A DNA stretch of 8,410 nt from an uncultured Tepidimonas sp. (GTDB lineage: Bacteria; Pseudomonadota; Gammaproteobacteria; Burkholderiales; Burkholderiaceae_C). This document shows positions 1 through 6,728 of the stretch, piece by piece (positions within the stretch are counted from its first letter, which is position 1; every line of letters starts with the position of its first letter). The stretch is taken from contig CALEDU010000002.1 in NCBI GenBank assembly GCA_937949455.1, positions 1-8,410 of the forward strand, read 5' to 3'. The notes under the pieces were generated by a model. That model searched no databases, was not told the origin of the DNA, and was given only the letters and a program-made list of their open reading frames with translations. The position numbers and the translations under genes are program-made.

Positions 1-113
1 TCGGCACCACGGCCTGGCACGGCCAGCAGTCCGGCTGGCTTGTCTATCACGATCAGTGCGTCATCCAGGTGCAGGATGGGGATGCCGTCCCACACCGCCA
101 GCGGTGGCGTCAC
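1..113 (-). CDS. RluA-type pseudouridine synthase, N-terminal fragment (runs off left edge)
   Basis: Only the first 37 codons lie in the window. Reading from GTG at 113, the peptide runs V-T-P-P-L-A-V-W-D-G-I-P-I-L and then LDDALIVIDKPAGLLAVPGR (residues 16-35). This matches the opening of the short RluA subfamily: a W followed by an IL-x-x-DD strand, then the invariant DKPAG turn and a LLxVPGR segment that E. coli RluA also has, with no S4 domain ahead of it. Family members isomerise uridine to pseudouridine in rRNA and sometimes tRNA. The catalytic Asp motif (HRLD) lies beyond the edge, so the target RNA cannot be judged. The GTG overlaps the recJ stop as GTGA (113-110), and a GAGGG Shine-Dalgarno candidate sits 9 bases upstream (minus strand, 127-123). 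GTG at 95 is an alternative start but would remove part of the conserved N-terminal strand. It is the third gene of the minus-strand operon. Confidence 0.8.
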   Translation of the reverse strand, partial: MTPPLAVWDGIPILHLDDALIVIDKPAGLLAVPGRGA

Positions 114-1855
114 GTTTGCGCGCCCTCGACGATCAGGCGCAGGCGCCGCTGGCCTTGCCACTCGTCGGCTTCCAGTCGGTATGCGAGCAGCGCCCGCGCG
201 GGCAACGCCTCGGTATGACCAAACCAGATACCCTCCAGCGGCTGGCCTTGTACGCGCAGGCGCAGGGCCAAATGTCGCTCGCCCACCAGCCGCTGACCGA
301 GCACCTCGACCTCGTCGCTGAACACGGGTGCGGCGAAGCCCTGGCCCCAGACCTGGGCGTCGAGCAAATCGACCATGTCCACACGGTGCCAGGGCTGCGC
401 CAGCGGACCGTCGGTGACCAGTCGGCGCTGCAGGGTGGCGGCATCCAGCCATTCGGTGGCGACCGCTTGAAAGGTGGCTTCGAACGCCGCCAAGCCGCCA
501 GCGGGCAGTGTGCAGCCTGCTGCCATGGCGTGGCCGCCAAACCGCAGCAGCAGGCCCGGCTGGCGTTTGACCATCCAGTCCAGCGCATCGCGCAGGTGAA
601 AGCCCGCGATCGAGCGCCCTGAGCCTTTCAGACACGGGGTGCCATCGTCCATGTGCGCGGGTGCGAACACGAACACCGGCCGGTGCAGCCGGTCTTTGAG
701 TCGGGAGGCAACGATGCCCACCACGCCTTCATGAAAGGTGGGGTCGAACACGGTCAACGTTGGCGGTGCCGTCTCGGGGTCGAGGTCATTGCCGTGGCGC
801 TCGGCCATGGCCAGCAGGGCCTGCTCGCGCATGGCCGATTCCACGGCGCGCCGCTGGCGGTTGATGTCGTCGAGCAGGCGGGCCAGTTCCCCCGCCCGTG
901 CGGGATCATCGGTGATCAGGCACTCGATGCCCAGCCCCATGTCGCTCAGGCGCCCTGCGGCATTGAGGCGAGGCCCCAGAGTGAAACCCAGGTCGAAGGT
1001 CGAGGCGCGCGCCGCTGGCCGCTTGGCGATGGCGAGCAGCGCCGCCATGCCCGCTGGCATGACCCCGGCGCGGATGCGCCGCAGGCCCTGCGCCACCAAG
1101 CGCCGGTTGTGTGCGTCCAGCCGCACCACGTCGGCCACCGTGCCCAGAGCGACCAGGGGCAGCAAGTTGTCCAGGCGGGGTTGGCTGGCGTGGTTGAAAA
1201 TGCCGCGGCGGCGCAGTTCAGCGCGCAGTGCCAACAGCACATAGAACATGACGCCCACCCCGGCCAGCGCCTTGGCGGGAAAGTCGCACCCGGGCTGATT
1301 CGGGTTGACGATGAGGCAGTCCTGCGGCAAGCGGACTTTTCCCTCTTGCACCAGCGGCAGATGGTGGTCGGTGATCAGCACCTGCAGGCCCAGCGCCCGG
1401 GCCCGCTCCACCCCCTCCAGGCCGGCGATGCCGTTGTCCACGGTGAGCAGCACATCGGCGCCAAGGGCGTGCACCCGCTCGGCCAGCGCGGGGGTCAGGC
1501 CATAGCCGTCGCGTACCCGGTCGGGCACCAGGTAGCGCACCCGGTCCCAGCCCAAGGGTGCGCCCAACAGCCGCAGCCCCCGCCACGCGGTCGCGCAGGC
1601 CGTGGCACCGTCGCAATCGTAATCGGCCACGATGCAGACGGTGCGGCCGCCTTGCAGCGCATCGGCCAAAAGTTCCGCTGCCTCGCGCGCGCCGCGCAGG
1701 TGTTCGGGTGGGGGCAGGTGGGTCAGCGCGTCGTCCAGTTCGTTCGCCTGCTGGACACCGCGCGCGGCAAACAGCCGCGCCAGCAGCGGGTGTACACCGG
1801 CCTGTTCCAACGCCCAGGCGGCCCGCGGGGGCACATCGCGGGGGGTGATGTTCAC
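110..1855 (-). CDS. recJ: Single-stranded-DNA-specific exonuclease RecJ
   Basis: Encodes 581 residues, close to the 577 of E. coli RecJ. It is the 5'-to-3' single-strand DNA exonuclease of RecF-pathway recombination, mismatch repair and fork processing, acting in the cytoplasm with divalent metal ions. All DHH-family landmarks are visible: ADYDCDGATA (residues 77-86, metal-binding aspartates), TVDNG (138-142), the DHH signature in ITDHH (161-165) and LGTVADVV (237-244). The C-terminal DHHA1 half has GRSIAGFHLRDAL and the LRFGGHAMAAG glycine-histidine motif, followed by an OB-like tail. An in-frame extension upstream to 2209 exists but overlaps the preceding gene wholesale. I chose GTG at 1855 because it gives family length, has a GGAG Shine-Dalgarno 6 bases upstream (minus strand, 1865-1862), and overlaps the upstream TGA as GTGA, pointing to coupled translation. 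No key residue appears to be missing. Confidence 0.96.
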   Translation of the reverse strand: MNITPRDVPPRAAWALEQAGVHPLLARLFAARGVQQANELDDALTHLPPPEHLRGAREAAELLADALQGGRTVCIVADYDCDGATACATAWRGLRLLGAPLGWDRVRYLVPDRVRDGYGLTPALAERVHALGADVLLTVDNGIAGLEGVERARALGLQVLITDHHLPLVQEGKVRLPQDCLIVNPNQPGCDFPAKALAGVGVMFYVLLALRAELRRRGIFNHASQPRLDNLLPLVALGTVADVVRLDAHNRRLVAQGLRRIRAGVMPAGMAALLAIAKRPAARASTFDLGFTLGPRLNAAGRLSDMGLGIECLITDDPARAGELARLLDDINRQRRAVESAMREQALLAMAERHGNDLDPETAPPTLTVFDPTFHEGVVGIVASRLKDRLHRPVFVFAPAHMDDGTPCLKGSGRSIAGFHLRDALDWMVKRQPGLLLRFGGHAMAAGCTLPAGGLAAFEATFQAVATEWLDAATLQRRLVTDGPLAQPWHRVDMVDLLDAQVWGQGFAAPVFSDEVEVLGQRLVGERHLALRLRVQGQPLEGIWFGHTEALPARALLAYRLEADEWQGQRRLRLIVEGAQT

Positions 1856-2862
1856 AGGCCGCTCCACCAGTCGAAAGGGGGCTGCGTGGCAGGGCGCGGC
1901 TGTCCCCGCAGCCGGTTCCACAGATCGCGCCAATGTCGCCGTGGTGGGGGCGGCGCAGGTGCCCCAGGGTCCAGTCGCCATGAGCGCCAGCCGCGCTCGC
2001 CGCACAGGGTCAGCCAGCGCGGCTGGCCATGCGCTTCGGCGGCGGCCAGCCAAGGAGCCAGCAGCGCCTCGTCCAGGCGCACCCAGGCGGCAGCCCAGCT
2101 GGATGCGTCGCCCTGGGTGGCCGGTGCGGTCAGGTCGTCCACCAATCGCACGCTGGCTTGTGCTGGGGTTGGGCCGTGACCATTCCAACGGCCGGCACCC
2201 GAAACCCACAGGCCGTTGATCGGTAACACGCCACGCGCAGCGCGGGCCGTGTTGACCGGGTGGTCATGAAAGAGCATCTGCGCCTCGTTCAGCAGCCGCA
2301 GCAGCGCGCGGGCGGCGGGGTGGCGCCCCGCGTCGCGCCACCAACCGTCGGCGCGTCGGTGTGCCACCCGGTCCAGACTGGCGCTCGCCCATTCATCGAA
2401 CAGCGCGCCGCGCGCCAGCCAGCGCAGCGGGTCGTCGCCGCGCAATTCGATGCCATCGCTGGCGGCGTAGCTTGCGAAGGCGTCGCGCAGCGCCGCCGAC
2501 TCCTGCGCGCGCAGATCGAGCGCCTGCGGGGGAATGATGGTGATCTGATCGATGCCAGCCTGCCAGGCGCATGGCCACAGCCAGGCGCAGCCCACCTCCA
2601 CCACCCCTGCATGCCAGGCGGCCCAGGGCAGCTGCCCGTCAACCACCGTCCACCCCAGGGCGCGTGCCAGGGCATGTTCATGAGGCGGCGTCAGACTCCA
2701 GGGGCTGCCATCGTGCTGAGCATGCGGTGTGGCGCGTGCCAGCCAGCGCTGCAGGGTAGGCAAAGGGGGGAGGGGGCCAGCAAAGGAGCCGTGCCGCGCC
2801 GCTGCGGCGTCGGAAGCCGGCGGAGCGGCGTAGGCAATGATCAGGTGATGAACCTCGGGCAT
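1852..2862 (-). CDS. RpfE-like conserved protein of unknown function (COG4255-type)
   Basis: 336 residues from ATG at 2862. I recognise the family but not a biochemical function. Proteins of this kind are annotated in beta- and gammaproteobacteria as 'regulatory protein, RpfE type' (after rpfE beside recJ in the Xanthomonas rpf cluster) or loosely as phosphoglycerate-mutase-like. The N-terminus (HHLIIAYAAPP, residues 5-15) is a hydrophobic strand typical of the family start. The most diagnostic stretch is residues 192-224, containing NEAQM, the HPVN motif (201-204), ARAARG and LPINGLWVSGAG. The C-terminus is rich in Pro, Trp and Arg. No signal peptide or membrane segment is seen, so it is probably cytoplasmic. 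The frame extends upstream to 2916, but that would run across the divergent spacer to the edge of lolC. No clear Shine-Dalgarno precedes 2862. It is the first gene of the operon with recJ, which it overlaps by 4 bases. Confidence 0.8.
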   Translation of the reverse strand: MPEVHHLIIAYAAPPASDAAAARHGSFAGPLPPLPTLQRWLARATPHAQHDGSPWSLTPPHEHALARALGWTVVDGQLPWAAWHAGVVEVGCAWLWPCAWQAGIDQITIIPPQALDLRAQESAALRDAFASYAASDGIELRGDDPLRWLARGALFDEWASASLDRVAHRRADGWWRDAGRHPAARALLRLLNEAQMLFHDHPVNTARAARGVLPINGLWVSGAGRWNGHGPTPAQASVRLVDDLTAPATQGDASSWAAAWVRLDEALLAPWLAAAEAHGQPRWLTLCGERGWRSWRLDPGAPAPPPPRRHWRDLWNRLRGQPRPATQPPFDWWSGL

Positions 2863-2918
2863 GACGCGATTGTTGCGCAATCGCTGCGGCACAATTGGGG
2901 GAGTCTTTCGACACACCC
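2863..2918. promoter_or_regulatory. Divergent intergenic region with a perfect 19-bp dyad
   Basis: Only 56 bp separate the rpfE-like gene (minus) from lolC (plus), so both promoters must lie here or extend into the coding sequences. It contains the perfect inverted repeat GCGATTG-N5-CAATCGC (2866-2884), with the 8-bp palindrome TTGCGCAA nested inside (2873-2880). CACAAT (2890-2895) is a possible -10 for lolC, but no good -35 lies at the proper distance. On the minus strand nothing convincing is spaced correctly. A GGGGGAG run lies about 15 bases before the lolC ATG, too far for an ordinary ribosome binding site. The dyad could be an operator serving both directions; that is inference. Confidence 0.4.
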
Positions 2919-4187
2919 ATGCCTCTGCCCTACGAACTCGTCATCGGCTGGCGCTACACACGCGCTGGCCGGGCCACCCGCCGCAATGGTTTCATCTCCT
3001 TCATCAGCGCGGTCTCCATGCTCGGGATCGCTCTAGGGGTCGCGGCACTCATCATCGTGTTGTCGGTGATGAACGGTTTTCAGAAAGAGGTGCGCGATCG
3101 CATGTTGGGGGTCTTGTCGCACGTCGAGGTACTTTCCACCACCGGTGAGGCACTGGCCGACCCTGCGAGCACCATGGCGCAGGTTCGGGAGCATCCGCGG
3201 GTGCGCGCAGCGGCACCTTTCATCGCCGAGCAGGGTTTGCTCGCGCGCGGGCAGGATATGAAGGGGGCGGTCATCCGTGGCATCGACCCTGTGCAGGAGC
3301 CCACGGTGACTGCCTTGGGGGCGGATCTGGCGGCGCAGGCCTTCGGGGCTTTGCAGCCTGGGCATTTTGGCATCGTGTTGGGGGCGGCGCTGGCACGTTC
3401 GCTGGGGGTTGCGACCGGTGACGCGGTGACCTTGGTGGTGCCCAGCGGCCAGCTCACGCCCGCGGGTGTCGTACCCCGTCTGCGCCAGATGACCGTGGTG
3501 GGGTTGTTCGACTCCGGCCACTACGAATACGACGCCACGCTGGCGCTGGTGCACCTGGAAGATGCGCAACGGCTGTTTCGGCTAACGGGGCCGACCGGTA
3601 TCCGCGTGCGCTTGGATGACCTGCACGCCGCGCGGGAGGTGGCCATCGAGCTGGCAGCGCGGATCGAGCCGACCTTGGGCCCCGCAGTACTGGTGCGTGA
3701 CTGGACGCGCGCCAATCGCACCTGGTTTGCCGCTGTTCAGGTCGAAAAGCGCATGATGTTCATCATCCTCACGCTCATCGTCGCGGTGGCGGCGTTCAAC
3801 CTGGTGTCTACACTGGTCATGACCGTGACCGACAAGCGGGCCGATATCGCCATCCTGCGCACGCTGGGGGCCAGTCCGCGCAGCGTGATGGCGATCTTTG
3901 TGGTGCAGGGGGCGGCCGTGGGAGTAGTGGGGACTGCGCTGGGGCTGGCGCTGGGCCTGGGGGTGGCATGGCACATCGATACGCTGGTGCCGGCGCTCGA
4001 GCGCCTGCTGGGCGTGCACTTCCTGCCGCAGGACATTTATTTGATCAGCCGCATGCCCAGCGACCCGCAGGTCGGGGATGTCGTGCCGATCGCCGTCATC
4101 TCGCTGGTGCTGGCCTTCGTTGCCACACTCTACCCCAGTTGGCGGGCCAGCCGGCTCAACCCTGCGGAGGCGCTGCGCTATGAGTGA
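2919..4187 (+). CDS. lolC: Lipoprotein-releasing ABC transporter permease LolC/LolE family
   Basis: 422 residues from ATG at 2919. It is the inner-membrane permease of the Lol pathway, which with LolD extracts mature lipoproteins from the inner membrane and passes them to LolA for delivery to the outer membrane. Topology by eye is that of the family: a short cytoplasmic N-terminus ([13 protein letters not shown]), TM1 about residues 25-51 ending in the conserved LSVMNGFQ, a large periplasmic domain (about 52-275), then TM2 (about 280-302), TM3 (about 324-352) and TM4 (about 386-405). The cytoplasmic coupling segment [20 protein letters not shown] (304-323) and the C-terminal [17 protein letters not shown] are hallmark sequences. 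Only one permease gene is present here, so it may serve as a combined LolC/LolE protein working as a homodimer. That cannot be settled from the window, because a second copy could lie elsewhere. A TTG at 2895 would add 8 residues but is less likely as the start. It overlaps lolD by 8 bp. Confidence 0.94.
   Translation: MPLPYELVIGWRYTRAGRATRRNGFISFISAVSMLGIALGVAALIIVLSVMNGFQKEVRDRMLGVLSHVEVLSTTGEALADPASTMAQVREHPRVRAAAPFIAEQGLLARGQDMKGAVIRGIDPVQEPTVTALGADLAAQAFGALQPGHFGIVLGAALARSLGVATGDAVTLVVPSGQLTPAGVVPRLRQMTVVGLFDSGHYEYDATLALVHLEDAQRLFRLTGPTGIRVRLDDLHAAREVAIELAARIEPTLGPAVLVRDWTRANRTWFAAVQVEKRMMFIILTLIVAVAAFNLVSTLVMTVTDKRADIAILRTLGASPRSVMAIFVVQGAAVGVVGTALGLALGLGVAWHIDTLVPALERLLGVHFLPQDIYLISRMPSDPQVGDVVPIAVISLVLAFVATLYPSWRASRLNPAEALRYE
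4166..4170 (+). promoter_or_regulatory. Shine-Dalgarno for lolD inside lolC
   Basis: GGAGG lies 9 bases before the lolD ATG and within the last codons of lolC. It supports the 4180 start against the in-frame codons further upstream, and indicates translation coupled to lolC. Confidence 0.7.
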
Positions 4188-4866
4188 CGTGGCCAATGTG
4201 GTGCTGCATGCGCGCGGACTGGTCAAGCGCTTTCGCGAGGGGCGGCTGGACGTGACCGTGCTGCGTGGTGTCGATTTGACGGTGCGCGTCGGCGAGACGG
4301 TGGCCATCGTCGGGGCCTCCGGCTCGGGCAAGAGCACCTTGCTGCATCTGCTGGGCGCATTGGAAGCTCCTACTGCGGGTGAGGTGCGGTTGATGGGCGA
4401 GGACTTGCATCGCCTGCCGCCTGCGCGCCAGGGGGATGCGCGCAACCGGCATCTGGGTTTCGTTTATCAGTTCCACCATCTGCTGCCGGAGTTCACCGCC
4501 CAGGACAACGTTGCCATGCCGCTGTGGATTCGGCGCGAGCGGCGGGCGGTGGCGGCCGAACAGGCGGCGGATTGGCTGCGGCGCGTGGGCCTGGGCGAGC
4601 GGCTGCTGCACCGCCCTGCTGAGCTGTCCGGGGGGGAGCGCCAGCGCGTGGCGATCGCCCGTGCCCTGGTGACGCGGCCGGCCTGTGTACTGGCGGATGA
4701 GCCCACCGGCAATCTGGATCGCGAGACGGCGGGTGCCGTCTTCGGGCTGATGCTGGATTTGGCCCGCGCGCAAGGCACGGCCTTCGTTCTGGTGACCCAC
4801 GATCCGGAGCTCGCTTCGCGCTGCGACCGTATGCTGCGCCTGGCCCATGGCAGCTTGAGCGCTTGA
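4180..4866 (+). CDS. lolD: Lipoprotein-releasing ABC transporter ATP-binding protein LolD
   Basis: 228 residues, the usual LolD length. It is the cytoplasmic ATPase that powers lipoprotein extraction by the LolC/E permease. Every nucleotide-binding motif is intact: Walker A GASGSGKS (residues 45-52), Q-loop with Gln97 in [10 protein letters not shown], the ABC signature [15 protein letters not shown] (149-163), Walker B VLADE (170-174) followed by the D-loop region PTGNLD, and the switch histidine His207 in LVTHD. The sequence FHHLLPEF after the Q-loop is typical of LolD rather than of the related MacB and FtsE ATPases. The frame is open upstream to 4078, but ATG at 4180 gives the family N-terminus and has GGAGG 9 bases before it. 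The 8-bp overlap with lolC makes this a two-gene operon. Confidence 0.96.
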   Translation: MSDVANVVLHARGLVKRFREGRLDVTVLRGVDLTVRVGETVAIVGASGSGKSTLLHLLGALEAPTAGEVRLMGEDLHRLPPARQGDARNRHLGFVYQFHHLLPEFTAQDNVAMPLWIRRERRAVAAEQAADWLRRVGLGERLLHRPAELSGGERQRVAIARALVTRPACVLADEPTGNLDRETAGAVFGLMLDLARAQGTAFVLVTHDPELASRCDRMLRLAHGSLSA

Positions 4867-4987
4867 TCACGTCGCGGGCGCATTCCCGAGCCCCGCCGGA
4901 CGGAGCTTTTGCCCCTCATCGGGTTTTCCGTCGGCTTCAGGGTTTACACCAATTAAAATATTCGCAATCAATCATATAGTCCCATAT
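4867..4987 (+). other. Spacer between lolD and the sox operon, with a weak stem-loop
   Basis: 121 bp with no gene. The left part is GC-rich and holds an inverted repeat of 9 base pairs with one bulged G (arms 4895-4904 GCCGGACGGA and 4927-4935 TCCGTCGGC) around a 22-base loop. It is not followed by a T tract, so it is at best a poor terminator for lolCD. From about 4943 the composition switches sharply to AT-rich, where the promoter for the next operon is placed. Confidence 0.5.
4953..4980 (+). promoter_or_regulatory. Candidate sigma-70-type promoter for the sox operon
   Basis: TATAGT (4975-4980) matches the -10 consensus at 5 of 6 positions, and TTAAAA (4953-4958) matches the -35 at 4 of 6 with a 16-base spacer. 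Transcription would then start around 4986-4988, essentially at the GTG start codon of the regulator gene. TTTACA (4943-4948) is a better -35 hexamer but has no good -10 at the right distance. TAAAAT (4954-4959) is a possible alternative -10. Confidence 0.45.
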
Positions 4988-4988
4988 G
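4973..4988. promoter_or_regulatory. Candidate operator: CATAT-N6-ATATG inverted repeat over the -10 and start codon
   Basis: A perfect 5-bp dyad with a 6-base spacer covers the candidate -10 and ends on the first base of the regulator's GTG start. ArsR-family repressors commonly bind AT-rich dyads over their own promoters, so this is a reasonable autoregulatory operator. A repressor bound here would block RNA polymerase directly. It is short and could be chance in an AT-rich patch. Confidence 0.35.
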
Positions 4989-5392
4989 TGAACCAATCCG
5001 TATCTGCCCCGTCGTTGGATGTCCGGTGTTCGGACTTCGAGTCGGTGGCGCGTCGTTTCAGCGTGCTGGGTGAGCCTGCGCGGCTGCGGATTTTGCATGC
5101 CGTGTGTCACTCGGAGCGCTGCGTCAACGACATCATGCAGGTCACCGGGTTGGCGCAAGCCAATGTCTCGCGCCACCTGGCGCGCCTGTATCAGGCCGGA
5201 CTGTTGGTGCGTCGGCGCGAGGGTGCCCGGATGTTTTACCGGGTCAGTCCGTCGTCGCATGTGGATCTGTGCCGACTCGTCATCCAGCAGGTGGAGGGTG
5301 AGCGGGCACACCCGAAGCCGGGGAAAGGGTGTGAGGTCGGTCGGTCGGCGTCGGTGTTCCCCGTTGAGTCAAAGGAAGAAACCAGTGTCTGA
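4988..5392 (+). CDS. ArsR-family winged-helix repressor of the sox operon (SoxR/SqrR-like by context)
   Basis: 134 residues from GTG at 4988. The ArsR/SmtB winged-helix fold is evident: FSVLGEPARLRIL (residues 24-36), a recognition-helix region GLAQANVSRHLARLYQAGLLV (54-74), and the beta-wing RREGARMFYRV (76-86). As first gene of a sox operon and overlapping soxC by 8 bp, it is most likely the operon's repressor, derepressed by reduced sulfur compounds as in SoxR, SqrR and BigR. Cysteines are at 14, 40, 45, 95 and 115. Aligned by eye to BigR they do not fall on its two redox cysteines, while Cys45 (in RCVND) sits where ArsR-type metal sensors carry their first ligand. A metal-sensing role is therefore not excluded. 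Residues after about 105 form a polar, Lys/Glu-rich tail unlikely to be structured. No Shine-Dalgarno precedes the GTG, so leaderless translation is possible. A later start would cut into the N-terminal helix. Confidence 0.85.
   Translation: MNQSVSAPSLDVRCSDFESVARRFSVLGEPARLRILHAVCHSERCVNDIMQVTGLAQANVSRHLARLYQAGLLVRRREGARMFYRVSPSSHVDLCRLVIQQVEGERAHPKPGKGCEVGRSASVFPVESKEETSV
5372..5378 (+). promoter_or_regulatory. Shine-Dalgarno deciding the soxC start
   Basis: AAGGAAG lies inside the 3' end of the regulator gene, 6 bases before GTG at 5385. The reading frame is open far upstream, so this site together with the following Tat signal fixes the soxC start. Confidence 0.75.
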
Positions 5393-6728
5393 GAATCTCC
5401 GCGAAGTCATCGGCCGGGTCCTACCCGCGCCCGAGAATCATCTGAGCCCGGAGCTGCTCGATAAAGCTCGCAAAGCCCGCCGCAGCTTTATGGGTAAGGC
5501 CTTGGCCATGGGGGCCGGCGCTGCCTCTGCCGTGGTCGGTGGTAAAGCCCTGGCAGCCGAGGACGGCGAAGATGCCATCCTCAAGCTGCCCGAGCACACG
5601 ACTGGGCTGGGGCAGCCGGTCGCTGCCCGTGGCTACGGTATGCCCAGCAAATGGGAGAGCAATTTGCAGCGGCGCGAGAGCCCGGGCCTGACCCGGGTCT
5701 CGCAAGCCTCGGTCAGCTTCTGCCCGTTGCAAGGACTGTTCGGCATCATCACGCCCAGCGGTCTGCACTTCGAGCGCCATCACCAGGGGTGGTGGGACAT
5801 TGATCCGTCCCAGCACCGGTTGATGGTGCACGGCCTCGTCAAGCGCCCGCGTGTCTTTACGATGGATGACCTGATGCGCCTGCCCAGTGTCTCGCGCATC
5901 CACTTCATCGAGTGTGGTGCCAACACCGCAATGGAGTGGGCCAATGTCGCCGTGCCGACGGTGCAATATACCCACGGCATGATCAGTTGCTCGGAGTTCA
6001 CCGGTGTGCTGTTGTCCACCCTGCTGGACATGTGCGGCATCGACCGCAAGAAGGCCAAATATGTGCTGGCCGAGGGTGCCGATGGGTCGTCGATGACCCG
6101 CACCATCGACCTGGAGCGCGCGCTGGACGACGTGATCGTCGCTTGGGGCATGAACGGCGAGATGCTGCGTCCCGAAAACGGCTACCCGCTGCGCTTGGTG
6201 GTGCCGGGTGTGCAAGGCGTGAGCTGGGTCAAGTATCTGCGCCGCATCGAAGTGGGCGACCAGAAGTGGGCCACCAAAGACGAAGCGGTGCACTACATCG
6301 ATCTGATGCCGGACGGCACACACCGCCAGTACACCAGCATTCAAGAGTGCAAGAGCGTGATCACATCGCCCTCGGGCGGCCAGACGCTGCTCGATCGCGG
6401 CTACTACAACGTGACCGGCCTGGCCTGGTCCGGCCGCGGCAGCATCAAGGCGGTGGACGTCTCTTTCGACGGCGGCCGCAACTGGCGCCCCGCCCGCCTG
6501 GAGGGGCCGATTCTGCCCAAGGCGTTTACACGCTTCAACATCGACTGGGTGTGGGATGGCAAGCCTGCCATCTTGCAAAGCCGCGCCATCGACTCGACCG
6601 GCTATGTGCAGCCCAAGATCAACCAATTGCGCGCGGTGCGCGGCACGCGGTCGATCTACCACAACAATGCGATCCAGAGCTGGCTGGTGTCCGAAAACGG
6701 CGAAGTCTCCAACGTGCAGGTGTACTGA
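5385..6728 (+). CDS. soxC: Sulfane dehydrogenase molybdopterin subunit SoxC
   Basis: 447 residues from GTG at 5385. SoxC is the molybdenum subunit of SoxCD, the periplasmic sulfane dehydrogenase that oxidises the sulfane sulfur carried on the SoxY cysteine, allowing complete oxidation of thiosulfate. A Tat signal is clear: twin arginines Arg32-Arg33 in RRSFMGKAL, a hydrophobic stretch, and a probable cleavage at GKALA-AED (after about residue 57). The sulfite-oxidase fold follows: SFCPLQGLFGIITPSGLHFE (111-130), the molybdenum ligand Cys177 in FIECGANTAMEW, and VVPGVQGVSWVKYLRRI (272-288). The C-terminal dimerisation domain includes VTGLAWSGRGSIKAVDVSFDG (343-363). Export folded with cofactor fits the Tat route. 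It overlaps the regulator gene by 8 bp and soxD by 1 bp (TGATG), so all three are probably translated in series. The frame runs open upstream to 5019, but that stretch is only the shadow of the regulator. Confidence 0.96.
   Translation: MSENLREVIGRVLPAPENHLSPELLDKARKARRSFMGKALAMGAGAASAVVGGKALAAEDGEDAILKLPEHTTGLGQPVAARGYGMPSKWESNLQRRESPGLTRVSQASVSFCPLQGLFGIITPSGLHFERHHQGWWDIDPSQHRLMVHGLVKRPRVFTMDDLMRLPSVSRIHFIECGANTAMEWANVAVPTVQYTHGMISCSEFTGVLLSTLLDMCGIDRKKAKYVLAEGADGSSMTRTIDLERALDDVIVAWGMNGEMLRPENGYPLRLVVPGVQGVSWVKYLRRIEVGDQKWATKDEAVHYIDLMPDGTHRQYTSIQECKSVITSPSGGQTLLDRGYYNVTGLAWSGRGSIKAVDVSFDGGRNWRPARLEGPILPKAFTRFNIDWVWDGKPAILQSRAIDSTGYVQPKINQLRAVRGTRSIYHNNAIQSWLVSENGEVSNVQVY

Noticed and set aside
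56..622. 188-codon plus-strand frame opposite the 3' part of recJ
   Set aside because: It lies wholly within the DHHA1 half of recJ, which is intact on the minus strand, and shows no domain.
653..2179. 508-codon open frame on the plus strand opposite recJ and the rpfE-like gene
   Set aside because: Low-complexity Gln/His/Gly/Arg-rich product with no recognisable motif, spanning two genes on the other strand. It is an antisense shadow caused by high GC.
1855..2209. N-terminally extended RecJ starting near 2209
   Set aside because: The extension reads the rpfE-like gene in another frame and would exceed family length by 118 residues.
3582..4445. 287-codon minus-strand frame opposite lolC and lolD
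   Set aside because: It straddles two well-supported plus-strand genes, and its Arg/Gln/His-rich translation is typical of antisense GC-rich sequence.
4895..4935. Intrinsic terminator after lolD
   Set aside because: The stem has a bulge, a 22-base loop, and no T run after the 3' arm. It is recorded only as a weak stem-loop in the spacer.
5421..6662. 413-codon open frame on the minus strand opposite soxC
   Set aside because: soxC has a complete Tat signal, molybdenum ligand and family length. The antisense product is compositionally odd and matches nothing recognisable.
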